Source: Flaccisagitta enflata (taxonomy: Eukaryota; Chaetognatha; Sagittoidea; Aphragmophora). Taken from it: DNA of 64,000 nucleotides. The notes under the pieces are model-generated. The model was not told the origin of the DNA and did not search any database. It was given only the letters and a program-made list of their open reading frames with translations. Location of the stretch: contig OZ231126.1 in assembly GCA_965153355.1 (NCBI GenBank), forward strand, positions 42,656,001 to 42,720,000, written 5' to 3'. Every line of letters begins with the position of its first letter. Position 1 is the stretch's first letter. Positions 9,780-20,604 of this stretch are shown here, in pieces. The position numbers and the translations under genes are program-made.

Positions 9780-10190
9780 AACCACATAACTAAAATGACT
9801 TTTATTGAATTTGATTAAATTAAGTTTTTATAACATGATTTAAAATGATTTAAAACGACCTAAAATGACTTAAAATGCCCTAATTTGACTTGAATTGACC
9901 TAAAATGACTAAAATGATTTAGTGACTAAAATAACTTAAATTGATTTAAATTGACATAAAATGACTTTAAATGACTTAAATTGATATAAAATGACTTAAA
10001 ATGATTTAAATTGACCTAGAATTACTGAAATTTTATTCAACTGACCTAAATTAACTTAAACAGACCTAATATCACTAAATGATGAAAACTATTAAAATAA
10101 CTCATATGACTTAAATTGACTTAAACTGACTTAAAATGACTTAAAATGATCTAATTTGACTTTTTAAATGACTTCACTTGTCTTAAAAAC
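9780..10190. repeat. Degenerate (TGACTTAAAA)n array
   Basis: About 35-40 imperfect copies of a 10-11-base unit TGACTTAAAA. The same unit in reverse complement fills 10495-10935, on the other side of the hairpin-tailed repeat at 10200-10490. Confidence 0.9.
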
Positions 10191-10199
10191 AAGCTAGTA

Positions 10200-10490
10200 G
10201 GGAATAAAACGAATAAAAAGTAAAGGTGATCTAACCATCAACCGACTCCACCAACCGAACACGGACAAAGCGGGTAGAGTCGCGTAGCACGCGACTAAAA
10301 AAATTTGATTTAAAATTTAGGTTATGTTATGCAACTTCTTAAAGAAAATAATCATTTACAGGAAACATAACATCTATTTTTAGTCGCTGCAGTATCGCCG
10401 ACTTCTACAACCCGCCGGTCCGTCGGCCGGTCGGTCGGGCAGCTGGGTTGGCTGGGTTGGTCGGTCGGGTCACACTTACTTTTTTTATCA
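10200..10490. mobile_element. Two inverted hairpin-tailed repeat ends (AGTCGC type)
   Basis: On the + strand a GGAC-like stretch leads to AGTCGCGTAGCACGCGACT (8-bp stem, 3-base loop) and an A-run at about 10300. On the - strand an equivalent tail begins at about 10378 (+ strand TTTTTAGTCGC), followed by its GGAC-like tract (+ strand GGTCGGTCGGG). The two tails face each other over a 65-base AT-rich spacer. Confidence 0.75.
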
Positions 10491-10494
10491 GTTT

Positions 10495-10935
10495 TATTTC
10501 TTTAGGTCATTTTTAGTCATTCTAAGTCATTCTAAGTCATTCTGGGTCATCTAAGTCATTCTGCCACCTCAAGTCAGTTTGTCATTTAAGTCATTTTTGT
10601 CATTTTAATCGATATAGTCCTTTTCATCATTTTAAGTCATTCTAAATAATTTTAAGTTATTTCAAGTCATTTCAAGTGATTTTAAGTCATTTCAAGTGAT
10701 TTTAAAACATTTAAGTCATTCCAAGTCATTCTAAGTCATTATTGTCATTTTAGTCAATATAATCCTTTTTATCATCTTTATCATCTTAAGTCATTTTAAG
10801 TCATTTTATGTCATTTTAAGTCATAATAAGTCATTATACATCATTTTAAGTCATTTAAAGTCATTTTTAGTCATTCTTAGTCATTCTAAGTCATTCTAAG
10901 TCATTCTAAGTCATCTTAGTCATTTTATTCAATAT
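10495..10935. repeat. Degenerate (AAGTCATTTT)n array
   Basis: A 10-11-base unit TAAGTCATTT in about 40 copies, the reverse complement of the array at 9780-10190. Together they form an imperfect palindrome of about 1.15 kb. Confidence 0.9.
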
Positions 10936-10959
10936 AGTTATTTCATTCTTTTTTTACAT

Positions 10960-12145
10960 AATTATAGGCAATTGTAGGTCATTATGCAATTTTGGATAAT
11001 CATGGGTAATTATAGGTCATTATAGGTCATTATGCAATTATAGGTAATCATAGGTCATTATAGGTATTCATAAGTCATTGTAAGTAATTATAGGTCATTA
11101 TGTAATTATAGGTAATTATAGGTCATTTTAGGTAATTTTAGGTTATTATGCAATCATAGGTCATTATTGGTAATCATAGGTCAGTAAGTAATCATAGGTA
11201 ATTATAGGTAATTATAGGTGATTATTGGTCATTATAGGTAATCATAGGTAATTAAAGGTAATTACAGGTAATCACAGGTTATTATAGGTCATTATGTAAT
11301 TATAGGTAATTATAGGTCATAATAGGTAATTATATGTCATTTCAGGTCAGGTTTTGCAATTTTAGGTCATTATTGGTAATTAAAGGTCATTATGTAATTA
11401 TAGATAATCATAGGTAATTAAAGGTAATTATAGATTATTATAGGTAACTATAGGTCATCATGTAATTATAGGTAATTATAGGTCATTTTAGATAATCATA
11501 GGTAATTATACGTCAATAGACAATTATAGGCAATTGTAGGTCATTATCCAATTATAGGTAATTATAGCTAATCATAGGTAATTATAGGTCATTATGCAAT
11601 CATAGGTGATTATAGGTAATCATAGGTTATTATAGGTCATTATGTTATTAAAGGAAGTTATGGGTAAATATGGGTAATCATAGTTCATTATAGGTAATTA
11701 TTGGTCCATATGTAATTATAGGTAATCATAGGTCTTTTTTTAGGTACTTATAGGTCATTATTTAATTATGGGTAATTATAGGTCATTATAGGTAATTGTA
11801 GGTAATCACAGGTCATTATAGGTAATCATAGGTCATTATGTTATTATAGTAATTGTTGGTATGTGATTATAGGTACTTACAGGTCATTATTTAATCATGG
11901 GTAATTAAAGGTAATTATAGGTAATTATTGGTAATCAAAGGTCACTAGAGGTAATTATAGGTCATTATTTACACACAGTAATGGAGGGTAATCATGGGTA
12001 ATCATATGTCATCATAGGTAAAGATCAGTCCATATGTAATTATAGGTAATCATAGGTCTTTATAGCTACTTATGGGTCATTATTTAATTATAAGTAATTA
12101 GAGGTAATAATAGGTAATTATAGGTCATTATAGGTCATTGTAGGT
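10960..12145. repeat. Degenerate 10-base array, TAGGTCATTA / TAGGTAATTA
   Basis: About 115 units of 10 bases alternate among AGGTCATTAT, AGGTAATTAT and AGGTAATCAT. It looks like a derivative of the neighbouring AAGTCATTTT array. No reading frame or unique sequence is present. Confidence 0.9.
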
Positions 12146-12149
12146 TATA

Positions 12150-12955
12150 TAATATAGTCATTATCACACATGAGGAAGAAACGACTTACCTTAATAGTGA
12201 TTTTGTAAATGTCTCATCACACTAGTAGGTGTTAGCCTGCTGCTCATAACATATGATATTTTAGTAGGAACAACTACAAAGCAATTATTGTCACATCTAA
12301 CTTGTATTTACTTATATTGAACATAAGAAAATATTAAGGACACTTTCAGAACATTTCAGCCTGAAATTTGCAAAGATCTAAGGACATCCCAGCCTCAGAA
12401 AAAATTTACTGGTCCTTATAGAAAACAAGCCCAATAGGGCAACGATGCGTCATCTTGTGAGGTCTGAGTAGAGGGTATTTAGGGGTTATGACTAAACTTA
12501 CAGATTGACCTTTGATATCTATAATGAGCTACTATTCAACTCATGATAAGGAACACTAGGAGTCACGTGGCACCTTAAAAATGATGAGTGAGAAACAGAG
12601 AGAGATAAAGTTTCTCGATGAAAGTATCTGACCAACATTTTGATGAGTTTTGCATATTGTTGTACTTGTCCTTGACATTTGTCATCAAATTTGTGAGGGC
12701 TTTTTTTTGACAGAATGTTTGAAATACTTAGAGGCAAATGTCAACCAACACACAATGATATTGGTTTTATGAAATGAATAGGTAAGCTCATATTAAGAGC
12801 AGAAGCACAGCTTTTATGAGTTTTTGGAGTAGAATACAAAAGATCTAATTTATCAAAACTTGAAATCTGGAGGTGGGAGGGATGGGGGCAATATCCAGAC
12901 TGACCACTGGGCGCAACTTATTGGCATGGAAGGAGGTACTCCGAGGTAGTTATAC
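12150..12955 (+). mobile_element. Leader of the GATGCG-type hairpin-tailed repeat
   Basis: AACAAG at 12424 is followed by a small hairpin (GCCC-AATA-GGGC), then the word X GATGCGTCATC at 12444-12454. A conserved GGAGGTGGGAGGGATGGGGG block is at about 12870-12890, just before the first tail hairpin at about 12964. The same order is found at 28945-29300 before a second array. No gene was seen. Confidence 0.65.
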
Positions 12956-15900
12956 CTCAAAAGATGCGAGGACGCATCTAAAAATGATCAGGGGTGGTTG
13001 GTGAGTGATTGGAGATGGATAAGCGGGATTTTTGAGGTAGGGTTAACGGACATACATACGGACATACATACATACGGACGGACAGACCCTCTTATAGAGA
13101 TGCGAGGACGCATCTAAAAATGATCAGGGGTGGTTGGTGAGTGATTGGAGATGGATAAGTGTGGATTGTGGAGGGGTAGGGTTAACTTAATACATAATGG
13201 GGACATGTCACAGTACATACGGGACGGACAGACTCCTCTTATAGAGATGGTGACGATCTAAGGATCAGGTGGTTGTGGTGAGACTGGAGATGGAGGCTGG
13301 ACGGTGGAGGTAGTTAATGGACATGCATGGATGTGCACATACACATGACGGACAGATCTTCTTATAGAGATGTGCGAGGACGCGATCTGGAAAAAATGAT
13401 CAGTGAAGGTGAGTGATTGGAGATGAATAAGGATTGTGGAGGTAGGTTAATCTAGACATATACGGTGATATAAGATACATACGGACGGATATGACCCTTC
13501 TTATAGAGATGAGGACGCACTAAAATGATCAGGGGTGGCTGGTGAGTGATTGGAGATGGATAAGCGGGATTGTGGAGGTAGGGTTAACGGACATACATAC
13601 GACATACATACATACGGACGGACAGGATCTTGAGAGATGCGAGGACGCATCTAAAACAGATCAGGGGTGGTTGTGAGTGATTGGATGGATAATGGATGTG
13701 TGGAGGTAGGGTTAACGGACATACATACGGACATACATACACACGGACGGACAGACCTTCTTATAGAGATGCGAGGACGCATCCTAAATGATCAGGGGTG
13801 AGCAGGAGAGATTGAGATGGATAGGATTGTGGAGGTAGGGTTAATGGACATACATAATGATATACATACGGACGGATTCTTCTTATAGAGATGCGATACT
13901 GATCTAAAACAGATCAGGGTGGTTGGTGGAGTGATTGAGATGGATAAGCGGGATTGTGTGGAGGTAGGGTTAACGGACATACATACGGATACTGTTTTTT
14001 GCAAATTGCAGCGGACGGACCGACGGACGGACAGACTTTCTTATAGAGATGCGAGGACGCATCTAAAAATGATCAGGGGTGGCTGGTGAGTGATTGGAGA
14101 TGGATAAGCGTGGGATTGTGGAGGTAGGGCACGGACATACATACGTGGACATACATACATACGGACGGACAGACTTTCTTATAGAGATGCGAGGACGCAT
14201 CTAAAATGATCAGGGGTGGTTGGTGAGTGATTGGAGATGATAAGGATTGTGGAGGTGTAGGGTTAACGGAAGTACATACGGACATACAGATACATACGGG
14301 ATTGGACAGACCTTCTTATAGAGATGCGAGGACGAATCTAAAATGATCAGGTGGCTGTGAGTGATTGAGACATGGATAGCGGATTGTGTGGAGGAAGTTG
14401 AATCTGACATACATACAGACATACATAAATACCAACGGACACAGACTTTTATAGAGATGCGAGGACGCATCTAAAAATGATCAGGTGGTTGGTGAGTGAT
14501 TGAGATGGATGTGTTGGATTAGGAGGTGAGGTTAATTTTGACATACATACGGACATACATACGGACGGACAGACCTTTCTGTGGAGTAGCAGAGATGCGA
14601 GGACGCATCTTAAAAATGATCAGGGTGTGTTGGTGAGTGATTGGAGATGGATAAGCGGGAGATTGTGGAGTAGGGGTTAACGGACATACGGACATACATA
14701 CATACGGACGACAGATTCCTCTTATAGAGATGCGAGGACGCATCTAAAAAATGATCAGGGGTGGTTGGTGAGTGATTGGAGATGGATAAGCGGGATTGTG
14801 GAGGTAGGGTTAACGGACATACATACGGACATACATACATACGGACGGACAGACCCTCTTATAGAGATGCGAGGACGCATCTAAAAAATGATCAGGGTAT
14901 TAGCAGAGTATTGAGATGGATAAGCGGGATTGTGGAGGTAGGGTTAACGGACATACATAATGGGACATACATAAAGATACGTGACGGACAGACCTTTCTT
15001 AGAGATGCGAGACGCATCTAAAAATGATCAGGGGTGGTTGGTGAGTGATTGGAGATGGATAAGCGGGATTTTTGAGGTAGGGTTAACGGACATACATACG
15101 GACATACATACATACGGACGGACAGACCCTCTTATAGAGATGCGAGGACGCATCTAAAAATGATCAGGGGTGGTTGGTCAGTGAGTGATTGAGATGGATA
15201 AGTGGATTGTGGAGGCATAATGACACATATACGGGGACATACACATACGACGGACATCTTCTTATAGAGATGCGAGGACGCATCTAAAATGATCAGGGGT
15301 TGGTGAGGATGGAGATGGATAAGTTGGATTGTGGATGTAGGGTTAACGGACATACATACGGACATACATACATGCGGACGGACAGACCCTCTTATAGAGA
15401 AGCGAGGACGCATCTAAAATGATCAGGGGTGGTTGTTGAGTGATTAGAGATGTGATGGGGAAGTGGGATTGTGGAGGTAGGGTTAACGGACATACATACA
15501 GATACGGACGTGAAGACCCTCTTATAGAGATGCGGAGGACGAGTATAAAAATGAGGGGACTAGGTACAGGGAGTGATTGGAGATGGATAAGCGGGATTGT
15601 GGATAGGCTAACGGACATACATACGGACATACATACATACGGACGTGACAGATCTCTTCTTATAGAGATGCGAGGACGCATCTAAATGATCATAGTGTAC
15701 AGAGTGATTGGAGATGGATAAGCGGGATTGTGGAGGGAAGCACCTGACATACATAATGTGACATATACAGACGGACGGACAGACTTTATAGAGATGCGAG
15801 GACGCATCTAAAAATGATCAGTGGTTAAGAGTGATTGGAGATGGATAAGCGTGATTGTGGAGGTAGGGTTAACGGATATACATAATGACATACATATACA

Positions 15901-17035
15901 TACGGACGGATGATACACTTTCCTTATAGAGATGCAGGACGCATCTGTAAAAATGATCAGGGTGGTTGGTGAGTGATTGGAGATGGATAAGGAACAGGTG
16001 GAGGAGGTACAACGGACATAAGCATAATGACATACATACATGTTGGACGTGACAGACTCTTCTTATAGAGATGAGACGACCTAAAAAATGATCAGGGTGA
16101 GCAGAGTGATTGGAGATGGATAAGCGAGATTGTGGAGGTAGGGTTAACGGACACAAATACGGACATACATTCATACGGACGGACAGCTCTTCCGATCTCT
16201 TATAGAGATGCGAGGACGCATCTAAATGATCAGGGGTGGTTGGTGAGTGATTGATGGATAATGGATTGTGGAGGTAGGGAAGTAGTTAGACATACATACG
16301 GACATACATACGGACGGACAGATCTTTATAGAGATGCTGAGACGCATCTTAAAAATGAGATCAGGGGTGGTTGGAGAGTGATTGGAGATGAGATCGAAGT
16401 TGTGGATTGTGATGTAGGGTTAACGGACATACATACTGACATACATACATACGGACGGACAGACCTTCTTCTTACAGAGATGCAGGACGTTACCTAAAAT
16501 GATCAGGTGGTTGGTGAGTGATTGGAGATGGATAAGGTTGATTGTGGAGGTAGGGTTAACGGACATACATACGGACATACATAATGGATTTAGACAGACT
16601 CTTTTATAGAGATGCGAGACGCATCTAAAATGACTGTGGTATTAGGCATTGGAGATGGATAAGCGGGATTGTGAGGTAGGGTTAACCTGACATACATAAT
16701 GACATACATACATACCTGATGACAGACTCCTTCTTATAGAGATGCGAGGACGCATCTAAAATGATCAGGGGCACAGAGTGATTGAGATGGATATGGACTG
16801 TGGAGGTAGGGGTTAATCTGTGGGACATACATACGGACATACATACATACGGACGGATAGATCTTTTCTTATAGAGATGCGAGGACGTATCTAAAAAATG
16901 ATCAGGGGTGGTTATGAGTGATTGAGATGATAGTGGGATTGTGGAGGTAGGGTTAACGGACATACATACGGACATACATACATACGGACGGACAGACCCT
17001 CTTATAGAGATGCGAGGACGCATCTAAAAATAGTG
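12955..17035 (+). repeat. Tandem array of a ~135-base unit with terminal hairpin (about 30 copies)
   Basis: Each unit contains ATGATCAGGGGTGGTTGG, GATGGATAAGCGGGATTG, GTAGGGTTAACGGACATAC, a (GGAC)n-type tract, CTCTTATAGAG and the hairpin AGATGCG-AGGA-CGCATCT followed by AAAA. Copies at both ends (near 13000, 15050, 16950) are clean and close to identical. Many interior copies carry small indels and scrambled words, especially in the G-rich block. Unit lengths therefore vary from about 100 to 145. The degraded pattern could be real decay or consensus error of long reads. Confidence 0.92.
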
Positions 17036-17185
17036 TATCTCAAGATTGGGATTTGGGCCTTGAGGCTAGAATATGGGCCTTGAGGCTGAGATATGAGCCT
17101 GGAGGTTTGTAGTACAAAGGAGGAGTAGCAAAATTCCCTGTGTGTGAAGGCACAGGTCAGCGACCCCTTCGGGGCCGCTGCCCAA
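17036..17185. repeat. Foldback family A, partial copy (right arm)
   Basis: Repeated GGGCCTTGAGGCTGAGAT-like units followed by a diverged TGTGTGAAGGCACAGGTCA and CGACCCCTTCGGGGCCGCTG. It directly abuts the tandem array. Confidence 0.75.
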
Positions 17186-17488
17186 AAACTGTATTTAAAT
17201 TAAAAACAATTTAAGAACGTTAAAGCTTTGAAACTGCCCAAAATTAAAGAACATTGAAGGCTTGCCCAAAAAGTGACGTTCTTATAAAAAAGTGTACAAT
17301 AACAACAATAAAAACAAAAACGATAACAGAAATAAAATCAATAACAGTAACAACAGGAACAGACGCTATAGAATCAAAAACAACGGCACAAACAAAACTA
17401 GCATACACATCAAAAGCAAAATAACACCAAAAAAAGCATGACGTAGAGTTCCGGTGGTTTGTTGAGTTTCGTGAGCCAGCTGCAGAAC
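17186..17488. other. A-rich spacer upstream of the host-like exon
   Basis: Short AACAATAA/AAAACAA words and an AAGAACGTT/AAGAACATT pair that also occurs near 38000-38110. CAG at 17483-17485, just before the ATG at 17489, could be a splice acceptor, but no strong pyrimidine tract precedes it. No TATA box stands out. Confidence 0.4.
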
Positions 17489-18445
17489 ATGGAATTGACG
17501 ATGTCTCGGATTTTAATGGAGACGGCTATGAAATTGGCGGCGGCCACGGACGTCGGCGTCTTCGTGCTCGTAGAACATTCCGCCGGTCGACGCGTATTTT
17601 CCGGCAAACGTCATCTCTGCGACTCTTATCTCGCGGGGAGATTGGCGCCGATCGGCGACGACGTTGAAATGGAAGTCGACGCCGACGTCTCGGCGCTTCG
17701 GGAACGCGTAGTCGATTTGCATTCGCCGCAACAATTCACTTCGGGTAGACCACGACAACAACAGCGTTGGCAAGAACAACCTCAGCAACTGGCTTGGACC
17801 GCGTCCTTAGCGTCGTCGCGGAAGCGATCCTCTCCGGCATCAACTTCTTCGTCTCCTTCTAAGAGAGTCTGCAATAAGGAGTTGACGAGCTCGCCGCAGG
17901 AAGTAAAAGTCGAGATTCACTTCGGCGAGTCGGAGTGCATGGAAGAGAGTGTCGCGAATGGGAGAGAAGGTGATGGGAAAATGAGCGTCGAAACGAAAGA
18001 TGGTGGAGTAACGTTGACAAATGGCGTCGCTGAGACAGCGCTAAGAACTACAACTCTTAATGCCAGCTATGAAAACGACGCCAATATTATCCTCGATGAT
18101 GATGATGAGGAGGAGGAAGAGTTTCTAGGAGGCAGAAAAGAGGACGATCCGGGTGTAGTTTACTCTTCTCCAATTAACGGCGACTCTCCCGGTAATGACT
18201 ACGACATTGGTGGTTTTAACGACGGCGGTGGCGGGTATCAAGGGGATAGCGGTGGTGGCGAAGTTGCGCCATCTTCTGCGTCGGCTTCGCACGAAGTTAT
18301 TTTGTCGGACGCGGACAAAGATTGCATTTTCTCAGAGATTCTGCAGCATCCAAAATTGGAGGCGGTGAAGCGGATTTGCGATGGAGACTCGATCACCGAT
18401 AAAAACTCGGTTCGTCATAGTCTGGTTAGAGGATTTATTTGTTGA
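17489..18445 (+). CDS. Hypothetical protein, probable host gene exon
   Basis: An open frame of 318 codons from ATG 17489 (A at -3, G at +4). The open frame extends about ten codons further upstream without an ATG, so this could be an internal or 3' exon. Residues 1-75 look folded, with amphipathic helices and the motif GRRVFSGKRHLCDSYLAG. Then come a Q/R/S-rich linker, a Ser/Lys basic patch (SPSKRV), an acidic run of D and E, and a Gly-rich stretch. A helical C-terminus (SEILQHPKLEAVKRIC) precedes TGA at 18443-18445. The composition suggests a nuclear protein with a small N-terminal domain and disordered linkers, which is inference. I do not recognise the family. GT words near 18410 could be a donor, in which case the last dozen residues are not translated. 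It is GC-rich and codon-biased, unlike its repeat surroundings. Confidence 0.6.
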   Translation: MELTMSRILMETAMKLAAATDVGVFVLVEHSAGRRVFSGKRHLCDSYLAGRLAPIGDDVEMEVDADVSALRERVVDLHSPQQFTSGRPRQQQRWQEQPQQLAWTASLASSRKRSSPASTSSSPSKRVCNKELTSSPQEVKVEIHFGESECMEESVANGREGDGKMSVETKDGGVTLTNGVAETALRTTTLNASYENDANIILDDDDEEEEEFLGGRKEDDPGVVYSSPINGDSPGNDYDIGGFNDGGGGYQGDSGGGEVAPSSASASHEVILSDADKDCIFSEILQHPKLEAVKRICDGDSITDKNSVRHSLVRGFIC

Positions 18446-18564
18446 TCTGAAATTTGTTTATTGACTTTCATGAAGTTTGTCTGCATGTTTGTATATCTGT
18501 ATGCTTTTATGTCCTAGACTTGCTAAAGTAATCTGTCTTTTTTCCATCGTCAGTTCCTTAACAT

Positions 18565-18796
18565 AGTGTGTGTTTGTCTGTGTGTGTGTTTGTCTGTGTG
18601 TGTTTGTCTGTGTGTGTGTTTGTCTGTGTGTGTGTTTGTCTGTGTGTGTGTTTGTCTGTGTGTGTGTTTGTCTGTGTGTGTGTGTGTGTTTGTCTGTGTG
18701 TGTGTGTGTTTGTCTGTGTGTGTGTGTGTTTGTCTGTGTGTGTGTGTTTGTCTGTGTGTGTTTGGGCGTACGTGCGCCTCTTTCTGTCTCTCTTGC

Positions 18797-18860
<64 letters not shown>

Positions 18861-18861
18861 T

Positions 18862-18909
<48 letters not shown>

Positions 18910-18921
18910 TTTTTTTTTTTT
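18565..18921. repeat. Compound microsatellite (GT)n-(CT)n-(T)n
   Basis: GT with regular CT interruptions to about 18768, then CT to 18900, then about 20 T. The GT-then-CT order is shared with 21584, 34302 and 53266, and on the other strand with 35182 and 52679. Confidence 0.97.
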
Positions 18922-18982
18922 GTCTCGCTCCATATTAGACTTTTGTCAACCTGCAATGCCTCCCTTTTTTGTCCTCACCCTT

Positions 18983-19240
18983 GAGTGACAGTAGTTGAGG
19001 AAGATGATGACAGTAGTTGAAAATGATGACAGTAGTTGAAAATGATGACAATAGTTGAAGAGCGATAACAGTAGTGGAGATGATGACAGCAGTTGAAGAT
19101 GATGACCAGTAGTTGAAGATGATGACAGTAGTTGAAGATGATGACAGTAGTTGAAGATGATAACAGTAGTTGAAGATGATGACAGTAGTAGAAGATGATG
19201 ACAGTAGTTGAAGATGATAACAGTAGTTGGAGATGAATCT
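18983..19240. repeat. 19-base minisatellite, GACAGTAGTTGAAGATGAT
   Basis: About 13 copies with single-base changes. Because 19 is not a multiple of 3, several frames stay open with the same 19-residue repeat; this is not a gene. Confidence 0.93.
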
Positions 19241-19289
19241 TGAAATCCATGATCGCAAACCTAAAGAAAAATCAGAATAAAATAAATGA

Positions 19290-19975
19290 GCAAGTAAAAA
19301 AATTCATCAACTCCAATCCTCTTTACAAATCGCTTAAGTCCTGGTAACATATTACTACATTATTAAGCTAGTATCTTATAAACAAGACTTCAAATTTAAT
19401 TCGAATTTTGCAGGGGCAGTTCAATCAATATCCTTTAATTGTATACCAAATTAAAAAAGAATTCACATAACTTTGCTACCCTTTGCCTATGTAAACTGCC
19501 AAAGTCATAGTAACATATTACTACATAAATAAGCTAATCTCTCATAAACCAGACTTCAGATTTAATTCGAATTCTGCAGGGGTTATTTATTTACTACCCT
19601 CTACTTGTATACCAAATTAGAAAAAAATTCACATACCTTTACTACCCTTTGCCTATGTAAATTGCCTAAGTCCTAGCAACATACTACTACATAAATAAGC
19701 TAATATCTCATAAACCAAACTTCAGATTTAATTCGAATTTTGCGGGGGTTGTTTATTTAGTACCCTCTACTTATATACCGAATTAAAAAAAAATTCATTA
19801 ACCTTTACTACCCTCTACCTATGTAAACCACCCAAGTCCCAGCTAAATATTACTACAAAATTAATAGGCAATAGGTAGTAAAAGTTAATGAATTTTTTTG
19901 AAAATTGGTACACAAGCTCCTATTGACCTATAAACAACACCAGCAAAGTTTCATCAAATTCTGAAGTCTGGTTCC
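19290..19975. repeat. Four tandem copies of a ~170-base unit
   Basis: Landmarks recurring four times: TAACATATTACTACATAAAT, CATAAACCAGACTTCAGATT, TTAATTCGAATTTTGCAGGG, and ACCCTCTACTTGTATACC-AAATTA. It precedes a (CAGA)n tract and the hairpin at 20059. Confidence 0.85.
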
Positions 19976-19994
19976 AAAAATATGAGAGGGTTTT

Positions 19995-20100
19995 AAACAA
20001 ACAGACAGACAGACAGACAGACGACAGACTACACGATCAGGTCCATCACATAGTCCACCGACGAAAACTGTTCGTCGGGGACAAAAAGCGCCCCAAAAAT
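19995..20100 (+). mobile_element. Hairpin-tailed repeat end (CCGACGAA type)
   Basis: A (CAGA)n tract at 19998-20026 leads to a perfect 8-bp hairpin, CCGACGAA-AACTG-TTCGTCGG (about 20059-20079), followed by GGACAAAAAG. The plan is the same as the other families, but its arm sequence is different. The four 170-base units form its body. Confidence 0.6.
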
Positions 20101-20604
20101 GATTTTGTTCTTTTTAGATTTGTATTCTACACATCGCAAGGACTCAAAACCTATCAGAGTTGTAGACGATCATTTCAAGTCAACACATTCCCTGTTCTGG
20201 CGGACACTGTTCCGTGGTGCACAATTTTCCCTCATGTTTCCGACATGCTAACCAATTTTGTAAGGGTGCGTGAAACTGAGTCGCCTTTTGATTCCCTTTC
20301 CCCCCCCCCTGCCATTTCTTTTTTGCATTGTGTAACAAAATCTGTAATTTCCTTCTCCATACGGTTTTAAAACAATTTTTTCTAAAGTTCAAATCATGTC
20401 GTTCTAATCAGGCATTCAAATTGTGAAGAGGCGAGAGGCGGTGCCTCTCGGAAATCTCTTTAATGTTCTCCTATAGAAAACCCATATGCCTCTCGGAAGC
20501 TTGGAAGAATTTGAACACCTGGTTGTAATCATGTTTTATATTTTGATACCCTTTGATTTTCTCATTTCAACCAAACACATCACGATATCACTTAGCAAAC
20601 AAAG
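20101..20604. repeat. Mostly unannotated; contains a small inverted-repeat element (CCTCTCGG type)
   Basis: Nothing gene-like was seen. About 20405-20530 has CATTCAAATT ... GCCTCTCGGAA ... AATTTGAACACCTGGTTGTA arms, shared with the copy at 45173-45509. Confidence 0.5.

Noticed and set aside
9780-10935. Telomeric or centromeric satellite
   Set aside because: The unit is not a known telomere repeat, and the inverted arrangement around mobile-element ends argues for transposon bodies.
12955-17035. CRISPR array
   Set aside because: Units are ~135 bases without a short-repeat/unique-spacer pattern, variation is indel noise, and the genome is eukaryotic.
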